64,000 bases of DNA from Arthrobacter sp. Alg241-R88 (GCF_900537115.1 NZ_UNRG01000004.1:278384-342383); one strand, 5' to 3'; counted from the first letter of the stretch, positions 42,938 to 51,639 are shown. Numbers and translations: made by a program. The notes: generated from the sequence alone by a model not told the origin.

Positions 42938-43435
42938 CTAGCGTTCCACGAGGATGCCGTCCGGGTCGCACCAGATCTTGGTCCCGGTCCGGATGGTCAC
43001 GCCGTCGATCACCAGGTCCACGTCCACCTCGCCGGCACCGGCCTTGGCACTCTTCCGTGGGTTGCTGCCCAGGGCCTTCACACCGAGGTCCAGCCTGGCG
43101 ATCGCTTCACGGTCACGGATTGCTCCGTTGATGACGACGCCGGCCCAGCCGTTTGCCACGGCGCTTTCGGCAATCATGTCCCCCATCAGAGCTGTGCCCA
43201 GCGAACCGCCGCCGTCCACCACCAGCACGTTGCCGTTGCCCGGGGTGGCCAGGGTGGACTTCACCAGCGCGTTGTCCTGGAAGCAGCGGATGGTGCGCGC
43301 CTGTCCGCTGAAGTGTGAACGGCCGCCCAGTGACTGGAACTGCAGTGATATCGAGGCCAGTTCCTCGCCGCGCTCGTCGTAGAGGTCCGCGGTGTCGACG
43401 GCGGTGCTTTCCGCCGGAGTGGACGCTGCGCTCAT
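42938..43435 (-). CDS. rraA: RraA-family protein (regulator of ribonuclease / HMG aldolase fold)
   Basis: 165 residues. Family motifs: DLYDERGEEL, SLGGRSHFSGQARTIRCFQDNALVKSTL, GNVLVVDGGGSLGTALMGDMIAE and GVVINGAIRDREAIARLDLGVKALGSNPRKS. The G-x-R-D motif (AIRD) binds metal in the 4-hydroxy-4-methyl-2-oxoglutarate aldolase relatives, so it could be an RNase E modulator or an aldolase. AAGGAGAACCAC precedes ATG 43435, which decides the start. Confidence 0.88.
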   Translation of the reverse strand: MSAASTPAESTAVDTADLYDERGEELASISLQFQSLGGRSHFSGQARTIRCFQDNALVKSTLATPGNGNVLVVDGGGSLGTALMGDMIAESAVANGWAGVVINGAIRDREAIARLDLGVKALGSNPRKSAKAGAGEVDVDLVIDGVTIRTGTKIWCDPDGILVER

Positions 43436-43558
43436 GTGGTTCTCCTTGATGCTTGGGCTGACGTTGCAGAATGGTATTCCGCCATCGGACACGGCGGAGT
43501 GGTACCGCCCACGATAGTCTGATCCCGTCGCCTATCAGCCGTCCCCGGGGAGCACGTC

Positions 43559-44845
43559 ATGAGCCTGTCAGATACTCCCGCACCGCTGGATCAGGGAGCC
43601 GGGGCGCAGGGTACGACGGCGGCGCTCGCCGAGCCGACGGTGAAGGTCACCGCGCGGTGGGTCACGGGGCTGGTACTGGTCAACGTTGGCATCAACGCCG
43701 CGTTCTTCGGGCCCATCAACATCTTTATCGCCGAGCAGGCCATTGGCATCGACGAAACAAACAAGGAAGCCATCGCCTCCCTCGTACTTGGGTGCGGTGC
43801 CGCCGTATCCCTGGTGGCCAATCCACTGTTCGGTGCGCTCTCTGACCGGACGGTCTCGGGTTTCGGCCGGCGTGCCCCCTGGGTACTGGGCGGTGCCGTC
43901 CTGGCCACGGCAGCATTGCTGGCGTTGTCCGGGGCCACGGCTGTTGCCCTGATGGTCCTGTTCTGGTGCCTGGTCCAGCTGGGCGCCAACGCGGCCTATG
44001 CGGCCATCACCGCCGCCATCCCGGACCGGGTGCCGGTGCTGCAGCGCGGCGGAGTGGGGGGACTTGCGGCCCTGGGCCAAACAGCGGGCATCCTCCTGGG
44101 CTCAGTCTTCGGGGCGGTGGTGTCGGGAAACTACATGGTGGGGTACGCCCTGTGTGCTGCCGCCCTGATGTTCTCCGTGCTGCCGTACCTGTTCCACCGG
44201 AATGACCCGCCGCTGCCGAGGGCGCTCCGCCCGCCTTTCTCGTGGCGCAGCTTCCTCCGCGGCTTCTGGATCAGCCCGGCCCGCCACCCGGACTTCGCCT
44301 GGGCCTGGCTCACCCGCTTCCTGGTGAACGTCTGCAACCAGCTGACCATTGTGTACCTGATCTTTTTCCTCGGGGACGTCCTCAAGCTTGAGAACCCCGC
44401 GCTGGGAGTCCTGATCCTGACCGGCATTTATGCGGCGCTGGTGATGGTTACTGCGGTGATCGCAGGGCCGTGGAGCGACCGGCTGGGCCGGCGGAAGCCG
44501 TTTGTGATCGGATCCTCAGTCCTCATTGCCCTCGCGGGCCTCACTATGGCGTTTTTCCCAGTATGGACCGGCGCACTGGTTGGCGCCGCCATCCTCGGCG
44601 TGGGGTTCGGCGCCTACCAGGCCGTTGACTTTGCGCTGCTGACGCAGGTGCTGCCGCAGGCCGCCGACCGTGGCAAGGATATGGGGGTCATTAACGTGGC
44701 CGCCTCGCTGCCGCAGGTGTTCGCGACCGGCCTCGCGTTCCTCGCGGTGACGTACTTTGGGGGGTACTTCACGCTGTTCATCACTGCGGCTGTCATGGGC
44801 CTCCTGGGTGCGGTGTTTGTCGTCAAGATCAAGGGCGTCCGCTAA
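43559..44845 (+). CDS. MFS transporter (SLC45/melibiose-like)
   Basis: 428 residues, 12 helices. Features: NIFIAEQAIGIDETNKE, FGALSDRTVSGFGRRAPWVLGGA (motif A-like with S-D-R-T), and AGPWSDRLGRRKPFVIGSS in the second half. The R-R-x-P-W/F pattern is typical of SLC45/GPH-like sugar porters. Divergent from rraA with no shared function obvious. A TetR gene follows downstream but has its own operator. Confidence 0.82.
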   Translation: MSLSDTPAPLDQGAGAQGTTAALAEPTVKVTARWVTGLVLVNVGINAAFFGPINIFIAEQAIGIDETNKEAIASLVLGCGAAVSLVANPLFGALSDRTVSGFGRRAPWVLGGAVLATAALLALSGATAVALMVLFWCLVQLGANAAYAAITAAIPDRVPVLQRGGVGGLAALGQTAGILLGSVFGAVVSGNYMVGYALCAAALMFSVLPYLFHRNDPPLPRALRPPFSWRSFLRGFWISPARHPDFAWAWLTRFLVNVCNQLTIVYLIFFLGDVLKLENPALGVLILTGIYAALVMVTAVIAGPWSDRLGRRKPFVIGSSVLIALAGLTMAFFPVWTGALVGAAILGVGFGAYQAVDFALLTQVLPQAADRGKDMGVINVAASLPQVFATGLAFLAVTYFGGYFTLFITAAVMGLLGAVFVVKIKGVR

Positions 44846-44883
44846 CCGGCTGAAACCCCGGAAGCTAAGGCAGGCTGACTAAT

Positions 44884-44910
44884 TACGGCACAGTACCGTG
44901 CCGTATAGTT
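44884..44910 (+). promoter_or_regulatory. TetR autoregulatory operator and -10 box
   Basis: TACGGCAC (44884-44891) and GTGCCGTA (44898-44905) are perfect 8-bp arms 6 nt apart, overlapping TATAGT (44904-44909). The dyad covers the -35/-10 interval of the downstream TetR gene. Confidence 0.6.
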
Positions 44911-44984
44911 GAACCGGATTGCAGGCGGTCCGGGATGGGGACGCTCCTGGCTGCTGCACCGTCAAACACAACCCCGGAATACTG

Positions 44985-45593
44985 ATGCCTGAGACCTTTC
45001 CAGACCATCCGCCCATGGCTGCCATGCCCTCAGCTCCACGCCAGCGCCTGCGCTATTCGCGCATCCTCGAGGCTGCCGGCGGCTTTGCCCGCAAGGGCCT
45101 GGACGCCGTGGAACTGCCTGAGGTGGCGGCGAAGGCCGATGTACCCCTGGGCACGCTGTACCGGTACTTCCCCACCAGCACCCACCTGATGCTCGCGCTC
45201 TACCGCCACCAGCTCGGGGAGCTGCAGGTTGCCGGGCGGACCACTGCGGCGCGGTTCCGGGGCCGGGCGCTGGGTGGACTGGTGATGGAGATCTTCCACA
45301 TGCGCGTTATGCAGCCCGCCGTTGAGCAATGCTTGAGCCGAGGCGTCTACCTTCCGGACAGGGACACCACAGCCCTCCTGCGCGAAATCGACGCGCTGAG
45401 TGAAAAGGCCGTGGCCAATGCCTGCGGCGACGCCACGGCGGCCAGGGTGCTCCTGCTGACGGTCACTGGTCTGGTCCAGTCCGTCCGGAACCGCCGCCTT
45501 TCGCTTTTCGAGGCCGAGGAGGACCTAAAGAAGGCCTCCGCACGGCTTGCCCCGGCCGCCGAAGGCACCTACACACTCCATCAAAGTGCGTAA
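44985..45593 (+). CDS. TetR-family transcriptional regulator
   Basis: 202 residues. HTH: RYSRILEAAGGFARKGLDAVELPEVAAKADVPLGTLYRYFPTSTHLMLAL. The arrangement resembles the KstR-like subgroup of actinobacterial TetR regulators, but lipid or steroid genes are not nearby. ATG 44985 is preferred; the dyad upstream suggests self-repression. Located between an MFS gene and malic enzyme. Confidence 0.82.
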   Translation: MPETFPDHPPMAAMPSAPRQRLRYSRILEAAGGFARKGLDAVELPEVAAKADVPLGTLYRYFPTSTHLMLALYRHQLGELQVAGRTTAARFRGRALGGLVMEIFHMRVMQPAVEQCLSRGVYLPDRDTTALLREIDALSEKAVANACGDATAARVLLLTVTGLVQSVRNRRLSLFEAEEDLKKASARLAPAAEGTYTLHQSA

Positions 45594-45633
45594 TCGGTCT
45601 AGACCAATCAGCCGTTAAATCGGCCTTATTGCC

Positions 45634-45647
45634 GTGACGTGGGTCAC
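45634..45647. promoter_or_regulatory. CRP/GlxR-like site upstream of malic enzyme
   Basis: GTGA-CGTGGG-TCAC (45634-45647) is a perfect GTGA-N6-TCAC dyad, flanked by A on the right, 227 nt before the malic enzyme start. The 280-nt gap (45594-45873) otherwise holds a GGTCTAGACC palindrome (45598-45605 region) and no convincing gene. Confidence 0.5.
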
Positions 45648-45873
45648 AAGAGTAGTTGCAGAACCGTTTTGGCACGAGTTCCGGCAGTCAAATCGCGCAC
45701 AAGCCCCTTCCGCCGCTGCCTACCATGGTCGAAACGGAGCAGCAGGGCGCATCCCCGACGCTCCTTCCAGACCCGCCACCCTTGGGTTTTCCGCCGCACC
45801 ACTCCGCCTTAGGCCTATTTGGGCCTGGGCCCCACGTGCCGTGTGCCCACGGCGAGCACCAGGAGACAACGAC

Positions 45874-47073
45874 GTGTCCATTGACGCAATTGCAGCCACT
45901 GACAATTCCGCAGCCACCGCGCTGAGCGAAGCCGAGATCTTCGAAGCCCACCAGGGCGGCAAGCTCTCCATCGCCAGCACCGTGCCGCTGTCCAACAAGC
46001 GTGACCTGTCCATCGCCTACACCCCCGGTGTGGCCGAGGTCAGCCGCGCCATCCACGCCAAGCCCGAACTCGCCCGCACCCTCACGTGGGCCGAGCGCCT
46101 GGTGGTCGTCGTGAGCGACGGCACTGCGGTCCTTGGCCTGGGCAACATCGGCGCCAGTGCCTCCCTGCCCGTGATGGAGGGCAAGTCCGCACTCTTCAAG
46201 ACCTTCGGCGACCTGGACTCGATCCCGCTGGTGCTCAACACCACGGATGTGGACGAAATCGTGGAAACCCTTGTCCGCCTGCGCCCCAGCTTCGGCGCTG
46301 TCAACCTCGAGGACATCTCCGCCCCCCGCTGCTTCGAGCTTGAGGAAAAGCTTATCGAGGCGCTGGACTGCCCCGTGATGCACGATGACCAGCACGGCAC
46401 CGCCGTCGTTGCCCTCGCCGCGCTGACCAACGCCGCCAAGGTGACCGGCCGCGGGCTGGAAACCCTGCGCGTGGTGGTCTCCGGCGCAGGAGCGGCAGGC
46501 ATCGCCGTCGCCGAAATCCTGCTGGCAGCCGGCATCACCGACGTGGTCCTGCTGGACTCCCGCGGCATCATCAACAGCACCCGGACGGATCTGGCCGCGG
46601 ACCAGGCCAGCAAGAAGGCTGACATCGCCGGCCGCAGCAACCCCCGCGGCCTCAAAGGCGGCCCTGCCGAGGCCCTGGCCGGGGCGGACGTCTTTATTGG
46701 TGTCTCCTCCTCGAAGCTGGACGAGGAACACCTGGCGCTGATGAACCAGGACGCCATCGTTTTCGCCCTCTCCAACCCGGACCCCGAGGTGCTGCCCGAG
46801 GTCGCCGTGAAGTACGCCGCTGTGGTTGCCACCGGCCGGAGTGACTTCCCGAACCAGATCAACAACGTCCTGGCCTTTCCGGGTATCTTCCGCGGTGCCC
46901 TGGACGCCGGGGCGCGCCGCATCACCCCGGCCATGAAGCTTGCGGCTGCGTATGCCATCGCGGAGCTCGCGGCGGAGGACCTCGCGGCCGACTACATCGT
47001 GCCCAGCCCGCTGGACCCCCGGGTGGCCCCGGCCGTCACAGCCGCTGTCGCAGCCGCCGTGGAAGCGGAGTAG
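45874..47073 (+). CDS. NAD(P)-dependent malic enzyme
   Basis: 399 residues. Oxidative decarboxylation of malate to pyruvate. Motifs: SIAYTPGVAEVSRAI (catalytic Tyr), KSALFKTFGDLDSIPLVL with catalytic Lys, CPVMHDDQHGTAVV (metal Asp residues) and the dinucleotide fold VVVSGAGAAGIAVAEILL. The short prokaryotic form without the phosphotransacetylase-like tail. GTG 45874 with AGGAG 8-9 nt upstream decides the start; the open frame to 45634 is non-coding leader. Possible CRP control. Confidence 0.92.
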   Translation: MSIDAIAATDNSAATALSEAEIFEAHQGGKLSIASTVPLSNKRDLSIAYTPGVAEVSRAIHAKPELARTLTWAERLVVVVSDGTAVLGLGNIGASASLPVMEGKSALFKTFGDLDSIPLVLNTTDVDEIVETLVRLRPSFGAVNLEDISAPRCFELEEKLIEALDCPVMHDDQHGTAVVALAALTNAAKVTGRGLETLRVVVSGAGAAGIAVAEILLAAGITDVVLLDSRGIINSTRTDLAADQASKKADIAGRSNPRGLKGGPAEALAGADVFIGVSSSKLDEEHLALMNQDAIVFALSNPDPEVLPEVAVKYAAVVATGRSDFPNQINNVLAFPGIFRGALDAGARRITPAMKLAAAYAIAELAAEDLAADYIVPSPLDPRVAPAVTAAVAAAVEAE

Positions 47074-47094
47074 CCTCCTTTCCTTGCGCAAATT

Positions 47095-47111
47095 ACGACG
47101 GCGGTGCCTCC
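47095..47111 (+). terminator. Left arm of the malic enzyme terminator hairpin, split by IS30
   Basis: ACGACGGCGGTGCCTCC lies 22 nt after the malic enzyme stop. Its exact 17-base complement is at 48636-48652, on the other side of the IS30-family element. The element therefore inserted in the hairpin loop. Confidence 0.7.
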
Positions 47112-47123
47112 TTGAGTTCTAGC

Positions 47124-48610
47124 GGTCGTTGCAACACCCAATGATTTGGGAGTTGCAACGGCCGTGCCGCGTTTAAGCGCTGTTTCATCAATACCTCGGA
47201 AGTATGCAAGATCGACTGTTCAGCAGAAGGAAGAGTTCTTCCGTGTTTTTGATCGATTGGGGAACGCGACAGAGGCCGCGGCAGAACTGGGTTTGAACCG
47301 GAACACCTGCTACCAGTGGATTAGGAAAGCCGGCCTGGCTAGGAAGCGTTCGGAGAGACCTACTCGGGAGGACTTCTTCCGGCTTCGCCAGTCCGGCGTT
47401 TCCCGCCGGGATGCTGCCAGTACCTTGGGAATTCACCGTACGACTGCCGATGAATGGGACACGGGTATCCGTAGGACTCAGAACGGCAGAATTTACCCCG
47501 ACGGCAGGGCGGTGGATTACAACAATGGGGTGACCACCACAACCCCAGCCACCAGAACGGGCATGGTTCCGTTGCCTGCGTTGGAGCAGGCTATTGATGA
47601 ACGCTTCCTCTCGATCAAGGAACGCGAAACGATCCGTGACCTGCTCCAGGCCGGGAAGTCCCGGCGGAAGATCGCCGAGGCCCTGGGCCGCCCGGCCTCG
47701 ACAGTAAGCCGCGAGATCGCCCGTAACAGCATTCCCGATGGCGGGTACCACCCGTACGCGGCGCATCGGGCAGCTGCCTCCCGCCGGCCACGGCCAAAGG
47801 ACAGCAAGCTCGCAGCCGAGGGCCGGCTGTGCAGGTATGTGAAAGGGAAACTGGACATACGCTGGTCTCCGGAACAGATCAGCCACACCCTGATCAAGGA
47901 ATTTCCCGATGATCCGGAGAGATGCGAGTGAGTCACGAGACGGTCTATCAGGCCCTTTACGTCCAAGCCCGTGGAGGGCTGAAACGCGAGGTCCAGACCG
48001 CTCTGCGCACTGGCCGGACCCGCCGGAAGGCGCGCAACAGCGGTGAGCAGCGCCGATCCCGGTTCTCAGATCCGATGGTCAACATCTCGGAGCGACCGCC
48101 AGAAGTGGAAGACCGGGCCGTGCCCGGGCATTGGGAAGGCGATCTCATCACCGGAGCCTACAACCAGTCAGCGATCGCGACTCTCGTCGAACGCCAGACC
48201 CGGTACGTGATGCTCGTGCACCTTGAAGGGAACCACACTGCAGAAACTGTCCGTGACGGGCTGATCACCACGATGAACACGTTGCCAGAGCATCTGCGCG
48301 GCTCCCTGACCTGGGACCAGGGCTCAGAAATGGCCGCCCACAAATCCTTCACCATAGCCACCGACATGGACGTGTACTTCTGCGACCCCGCCAGCCCTTG
48401 GCAACGCGGTTCAAACGAAAACACCAACGGACTGTTGCGCCAATACTTTCCCAAAGGAACCGACCTGTCCGTCTACGGCCCCGAAGACCTCGAGCACGTC
48501 GCCCAAGAACTCAACGGCCGACCACGTAAAACGCTCGACTGGGATACCCCAGCCGAGCGTCTGCGTGATTTACTCTTGACGAACTAACCGCCAACGGTGT
48601 TGCAACGACC
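47124..48610 (+). mobile_element. IS30-family insertion sequence with frameshifted transposase
   Basis: About 1487 bp bounded by perfect 15-bp inverted repeats GGTCGTTGCAACACC (47124-47138; complement at 48596-48610). No clear target duplication (flanks AGC and CCC). Behind the left end, a hairpin (GTTGCAAC repeats around CCCAA/TTTGGG, 47129-47160) precedes the transposase start, a common IS feature. Confidence 0.88.
47164..48587 (+). pseudogene. IS30-family transposase, broken by a 2-bp insertion
   Basis: Part 1 (GTG 47164 to TGA 47931) encodes the HTH region (NATEAAAELGLNRNTCYQWI) and HTH_38 (RRKIAEALGRPASTVSREIARN). Part 2 (from 47922) has the DDE catalytic domain: GHWEGDLITG, LTWDQGSEM, SNENTNGLLRQYFPKG. 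The parts are in different frames. Removing 2 bases from GAGAGATG at about 47919-47924 restores the common IS30 join DPEMRVSHET and gives one 473-residue protein. A GA dinucleotide slip is the simplest cause. Confidence 0.82.
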
Positions 48611-48635
48611 CCCTGAATTCGCCCTCCCGCGCAGG

Positions 48636-48652
48636 GGAGGCACCGCCGTCGT
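48636..48652 (+). terminator. Right arm of the malic enzyme terminator hairpin
   Basis: GGAGGCACCGCCGTCGT, exact complement of 47095-47111. See the left arm. Confidence 0.7.
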
Positions 48653-48684
48653 TCTCTCAGCGGGCCCAACCATAGACTGGGTCC

Positions 48685-49185
48685 ATGAACTCCGAGAGCG
48701 TGGTGACCGTCCTGTGCGGCCTGGCAATTCTTGTAGGCGTGGCAGGCACGGTTATCCCGGTGCTTCCGGGCAGCATCCTGATCGGAGCAAGCCTGCTGGC
48801 ATGGGCCATCTGGGGCGGAGCGGGCACGGCGGGCTGGGTGGTCTTCGCCATCGCCATGGTATTCGTGGTTGCCGGTATGGCGGCGGGCGCCGTCCTCACG
48901 GGCAGGAAGCTCAAGGAACACGCCATACCCAGCAGGAGCATCGCCGCCGCACTGGTTACGGGTGTGGTGGGAATGTTCATCATTCCCGTGGTGGGACTCT
49001 TCGTCGGTTTCGCTGCCGGCCTCCTGCTCAGCGAGTTCCTCCGCACCCGGAACATCAGTACGGCGGCGACCTCCAGCTGGGCCGCCCTTAAAGCAACCGG
49101 GCTGGGCATGCTCGTCGAGTTCGGACTGGCGTGCCTGGCCGCGAGCACCTGGGTGGTCGGCGTGTGGATCGCCGCCAACAGCTAA
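48685..49185 (+). CDS. DUF456 family membrane protein
   Basis: 166 residues, four to five helices. Family look: LAILVGVAGTVIPVLPGSILIGASLLAWAIW, then a Gly/Ala-rich helix pair ending GMFIIPVVGLFVGFAAGLLLSEFLR. DUF456 members are small glycine-zipper membrane proteins of unknown function. TAGACT (48673-48678) ends 6 nt before ATG, so probably leaderless. Confidence 0.82.
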   Translation: MNSESVVTVLCGLAILVGVAGTVIPVLPGSILIGASLLAWAIWGGAGTAGWVVFAIAMVFVVAGMAAGAVLTGRKLKEHAIPSRSIAAALVTGVVGMFIIPVVGLFVGFAAGLLLSEFLRTRNISTAATSSWAALKATGLGMLVEFGLACLAASTWVVGVWIAANS

Positions 49186-49226
49186 AGCGCTTGCGGGCCG
49201 GATGCGCCAGGGCGTACAACGGCACC

Positions 49227-49601
49227 ATGACTGAGCGAAGTTCAGCACGCGAGCAGGTGTCCGCGTGGATGGAAAAGTACCAGGCCGCATGGGCCAGCAA
49301 TAAAACCGAGGACATCCGTGCACTCTTCACCGAGGATGCACGGTATGAGACGCGGCCCCATGACCCCCAGGCGTGGCACGGGCAGGATGGAATCGTGGAC
49401 GGCTGGCTCGCCGCCCGCGATGAACCCGGCGACTGGACTTTCAGCTGGGAGCTGCTGGGTACGGACGGCGACACTGCCTTTATCCAGGGGGTCACCACCT
49501 ATTCGGGCGAACGCCCCACCTATGACAACCTCTGGGTCCTGCGCCTCGACCAGTCCGGCCGGGCTTCCGCCTTCACTGAGTGGTTCATGGAAAGGCCCTG
49601 A
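49227..49601 (+). CDS. SnoaL/NTF2-like protein
   Basis: 124 residues with the NTF2-like cone fold pattern: SAWMEKYQAAWASNKTEDIRALFTEDARYETRP, a GQDGIVDGWLA helix, and sheet strands ending AFTEWFMERP. SnoaL-like proteins bind small hydrophobic ligands or act as isomerases; function here unknown. ATG 49227 gives the family-typical start; upstream frame to 49131 overlaps the DUF456 gene. Confidence 0.8.
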   Translation: MTERSSAREQVSAWMEKYQAAWASNKTEDIRALFTEDARYETRPHDPQAWHGQDGIVDGWLAARDEPGDWTFSWELLGTDGDTAFIQGVTTYSGERPTYDNLWVLRLDQSGRASAFTEWFMERP

Positions 49602-49602
49602 G

Positions 49603-49809
49603 CTAGAGGCCCAGTCCTCCCAGTTTGTCCCCGAGGCCGCCGGGAAGCTTCCCCAGCAGATCGGCGGGATTGATGCCCAGCTTGGACAGGAGTCCGGCGT
49701 GCTGGTCGGTGTCCACCTGGTCCGGCAGCTCGGACTCGGCCTGGGCTGCCTTGTCATTGTCTCCCTGGTTCCTGAGGAGCTCGAGGATCTGGGACTTGTC
49801 GATTTGCAC
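49603..49809 (-). CDS. Small conserved acidic protein of unknown function
   Basis: 68 residues, MQIDKSQILELLRNQGDNDKAAQAESELP at the N-terminus and a Gly/Leu repeat at the C-terminus (LLGKLPGGLGDKLGGLGL). Helical with a charged centre, no membrane segment. AAGGAGAATGCC precedes the start. I have the impression that similar small proteins occur in related Micrococcales, but the function is unknown. The stop is 1 nt from the SnoaL-like stop on the other strand. Confidence 0.7.
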   Translation of the reverse strand: MQIDKSQILELLRNQGDNDKAAQAESELPDQVDTDQHAGLLSKLGINPADLLGKLPGGLGDKLGGLGL

Positions 49810-49962
49810 GGCATTCTCCTTTTCTGATGAGGAAACTGCTAAGGGTGGTTTCCACCCTTACGGAAATATCGGGACCGGGCAAGGGCCGGCGGGTCGTCCC
49901 GTCCCGGCGCGGCCGTCTCCAGGGGCCGCCCGGCTGTCAGAAGTCCCGGTTAGCATGGAAAG

Positions 49963-50940
49963 ATGACCGCCGGGGATACTGCACCGATCTATTGGGACAG
50001 GCGCGACCTCACGCCCTTCGGCCAGCCCCAGCTGCGCACGCCCGTCCATGACCTTGCCGGGGGAGTGGGTGGCCTGCTCACCGGCGTGCTGGGCGGCCGC
50101 AACCCGGCGCTGCTCTCTGTGGACGGGGAGGTTCCGCGGCTGAAGCGGATGCTGCCCAAGCCGGCCAGGGCGGTGCACGAGGCAGTCTTCACGAGCCGCC
50201 AGCCCGAACAGCTGATCACGCTGGCGCGCGCCTACCCCGGGTGGGCCGGCCTTTGCTACCTCATGTCCGGGCTGCTGGTCTACAAGCAGGGCGGCTACCT
50301 GCGCGCTTCCGAGCTCCTTCAGCGCGGGCTGACCACCAGGAATGAAGACGAAGCCAACCGCTATTCCTCCACCTACCTCACCAGGATCGTCACCCGCATC
50401 GAGCTGGCCGAGCGCGTGGAGATCCCTGTCCTGTTCAGCGAGGAGTCGGTGTTCCTGGCACTGGCGCACGCCCTGCGGGAGACGGGGCGCACTGAGGCGG
50501 CGCTGGACGCCCTGACCGGGCTGCCGCCGTCGCTCCCCATGGCCTTGGCGCGCTGCTCGCTCGCCCTGACCCTGGGCCGGAGCCGGACGGTGATCGACTG
50601 GACCGACGGGCTGCTCAACGCGGATGACCTCTCTGCCGCGCTGTTGCTGGTGCGTGCCCGGGCCCTGCGGCGCGAGGGCCGGCTGGATGCGGCGAACCAG
50701 GCCCTTGCAGAGGTCCTCCGACGGCGGAAGACCCACCTCACCCTGCGGAACGACGCCCTCACGGACCGGGCACTGCTGCTTCTTGATTCCAGCCGCAGGT
50801 CACTCAATCCGCGCGACTGGGGACGGCGGCACGAGGATCCGGTGCCGCAGCGGGAAATCGCAGCGCCGGTTCCCATCCGCAAGGACGAGGAGATGCGCCG
50901 GATCTGGGAACAGGATTGGAAGAAGCTCAGCGACGAGTAG
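49963..50940 (+). CDS. Uncharacterised protein with helical TPR-like repeats
   Basis: 325 residues, soluble. From about residue 75 on it is a run of helix pairs (YLMSGLLVYKQGGYLRASELLQRG; SVFLALAHALRETGRTEAALDALTGL; LLLVRARALRREGRLDAANQALAEVLRRRK) that look like tetratricopeptide repeats. The N-terminus holds a basic P-R-L-K-R stretch. Adaptor role possible; no family assigned. TAGCAT (49951-49956) ends 6 nt before ATG: leaderless. Confidence 0.65.
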   Translation: MTAGDTAPIYWDRRDLTPFGQPQLRTPVHDLAGGVGGLLTGVLGGRNPALLSVDGEVPRLKRMLPKPARAVHEAVFTSRQPEQLITLARAYPGWAGLCYLMSGLLVYKQGGYLRASELLQRGLTTRNEDEANRYSSTYLTRIVTRIELAERVEIPVLFSEESVFLALAHALRETGRTEAALDALTGLPPSLPMALARCSLALTLGRSRTVIDWTDGLLNADDLSAALLLVRARALRREGRLDAANQALAEVLRRRKTHLTLRNDALTDRALLLLDSSRRSLNPRDWGRRHEDPVPQREIAAPVPIRKDEEMRRIWEQDWKKLSDE

Positions 50941-50951
50941 GTTCGCTCTTG

Positions 50952-51605
50952 CTAGCTTCCTGCGAACCGGGCTCCGGAAAACATCGGCAGGAGCTGTTCG
51001 CCGAGCAGTACGGCGCCAAGCGCCACCATGATCACCCCGCTGGCCAGCGTTACCATCCGGGCGGCTTCCGGCCTGCTCTGCAGCAGGGTACGGGACAGCA
51101 GGGCGACGGCGGTGTACACGAGCCCTGCGAGCAGCACGAACGTCAGGCCCAGCAGGCCCGACTGCACCGGGACAGGCAGGGACGCCTCCGCGCTCACGAA
51201 CTGGGGAACGAGCGCCACATAGAAGAGCAGGCCCTTAGGGTTGATGCCGCTGGTTCCCATGCCCTGCAGGAACGTGCGGAGCCGGGTGCTGCCGTCATTG
51301 CCGGCCCCTGCCGAAAAGCTGGCTGCGCGCCAGGAACGAAGCGTGCTCGCCCCCAGCCACATCAGGTAACCCGCGCCGGCCAGCGTGATCCAGGCAAGGA
51401 CGCCAGGCATTCCCGTGAGCAGGGCAGCAAGTCCCGCCACCAGTAAGGCTGTGTGCAGGACGTATCCGCTGCACAGCCCTGCTATCGCGGGCACAAAGCT
51501 GCGCTGCCTCAGGCCCGCAGCGATGGAATATGCCCAGTCCACGCCGGGCGTACAGGCCAGGGCCGCGGCCACCAGCACAAAGGCTATAAACAGCTCCGCG
51601 TTCAT
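50952..51605 (-). CDS. LysE-family amino-acid exporter
   Basis: 217 residues, six helices. LysE/RhtB features: TPGVDWAYSIAAGLRQ near residue 20, GAGYLMWLGASTLRSW, GTSGINPKGLLFYVALVPQFV. Likely exports an amino acid by proton or other antiport. AGGAG before ATG 51605 decides the start but lies in a hairpin (see 51607-51639). Divergent from an Lrp/AsnC gene, the typical pairing for such exporters. Confidence 0.9.
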   Translation of the reverse strand: MNAELFIAFVLVAAALACTPGVDWAYSIAAGLRQRSFVPAIAGLCSGYVLHTALLVAGLAALLTGMPGVLAWITLAGAGYLMWLGASTLRSWRAASFSAGAGNDGSTRLRTFLQGMGTSGINPKGLLFYVALVPQFVSAEASLPVPVQSGLLGLTFVLLAGLVYTAVALLSRTLLQSRPEAARMVTLASGVIMVALGAVLLGEQLLPMFSGARFAGS

Positions 51606-51606
51606 T

Positions 51607-51639
51607 GTTTCTCCTGCCAGGTGGTCTGTCAGGAGAAAC
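51607..51639 (-). promoter_or_regulatory. Hairpin enclosing the lysE ribosome binding site
   Basis: On the minus-strand transcript, GTTTCTCCTG (51639-51630) pairs perfectly with CAGGAGAAAC (51616-51607), 13 nt apart. The second arm contains AGGAG, 5 nt before ATG 51605, so the stem would hide the start site. Confidence 0.55.

Noticed and set aside
47915..47935. Programmed frameshift in the IS30 transposase
   Set aside because: No slippery heptamer or downstream stem was seen; the GA duplication explains the break more simply.
47121..48613. Target-site duplication of the IS30 element
   Set aside because: Flanks AGC and CCC do not match; no duplication can be supported.
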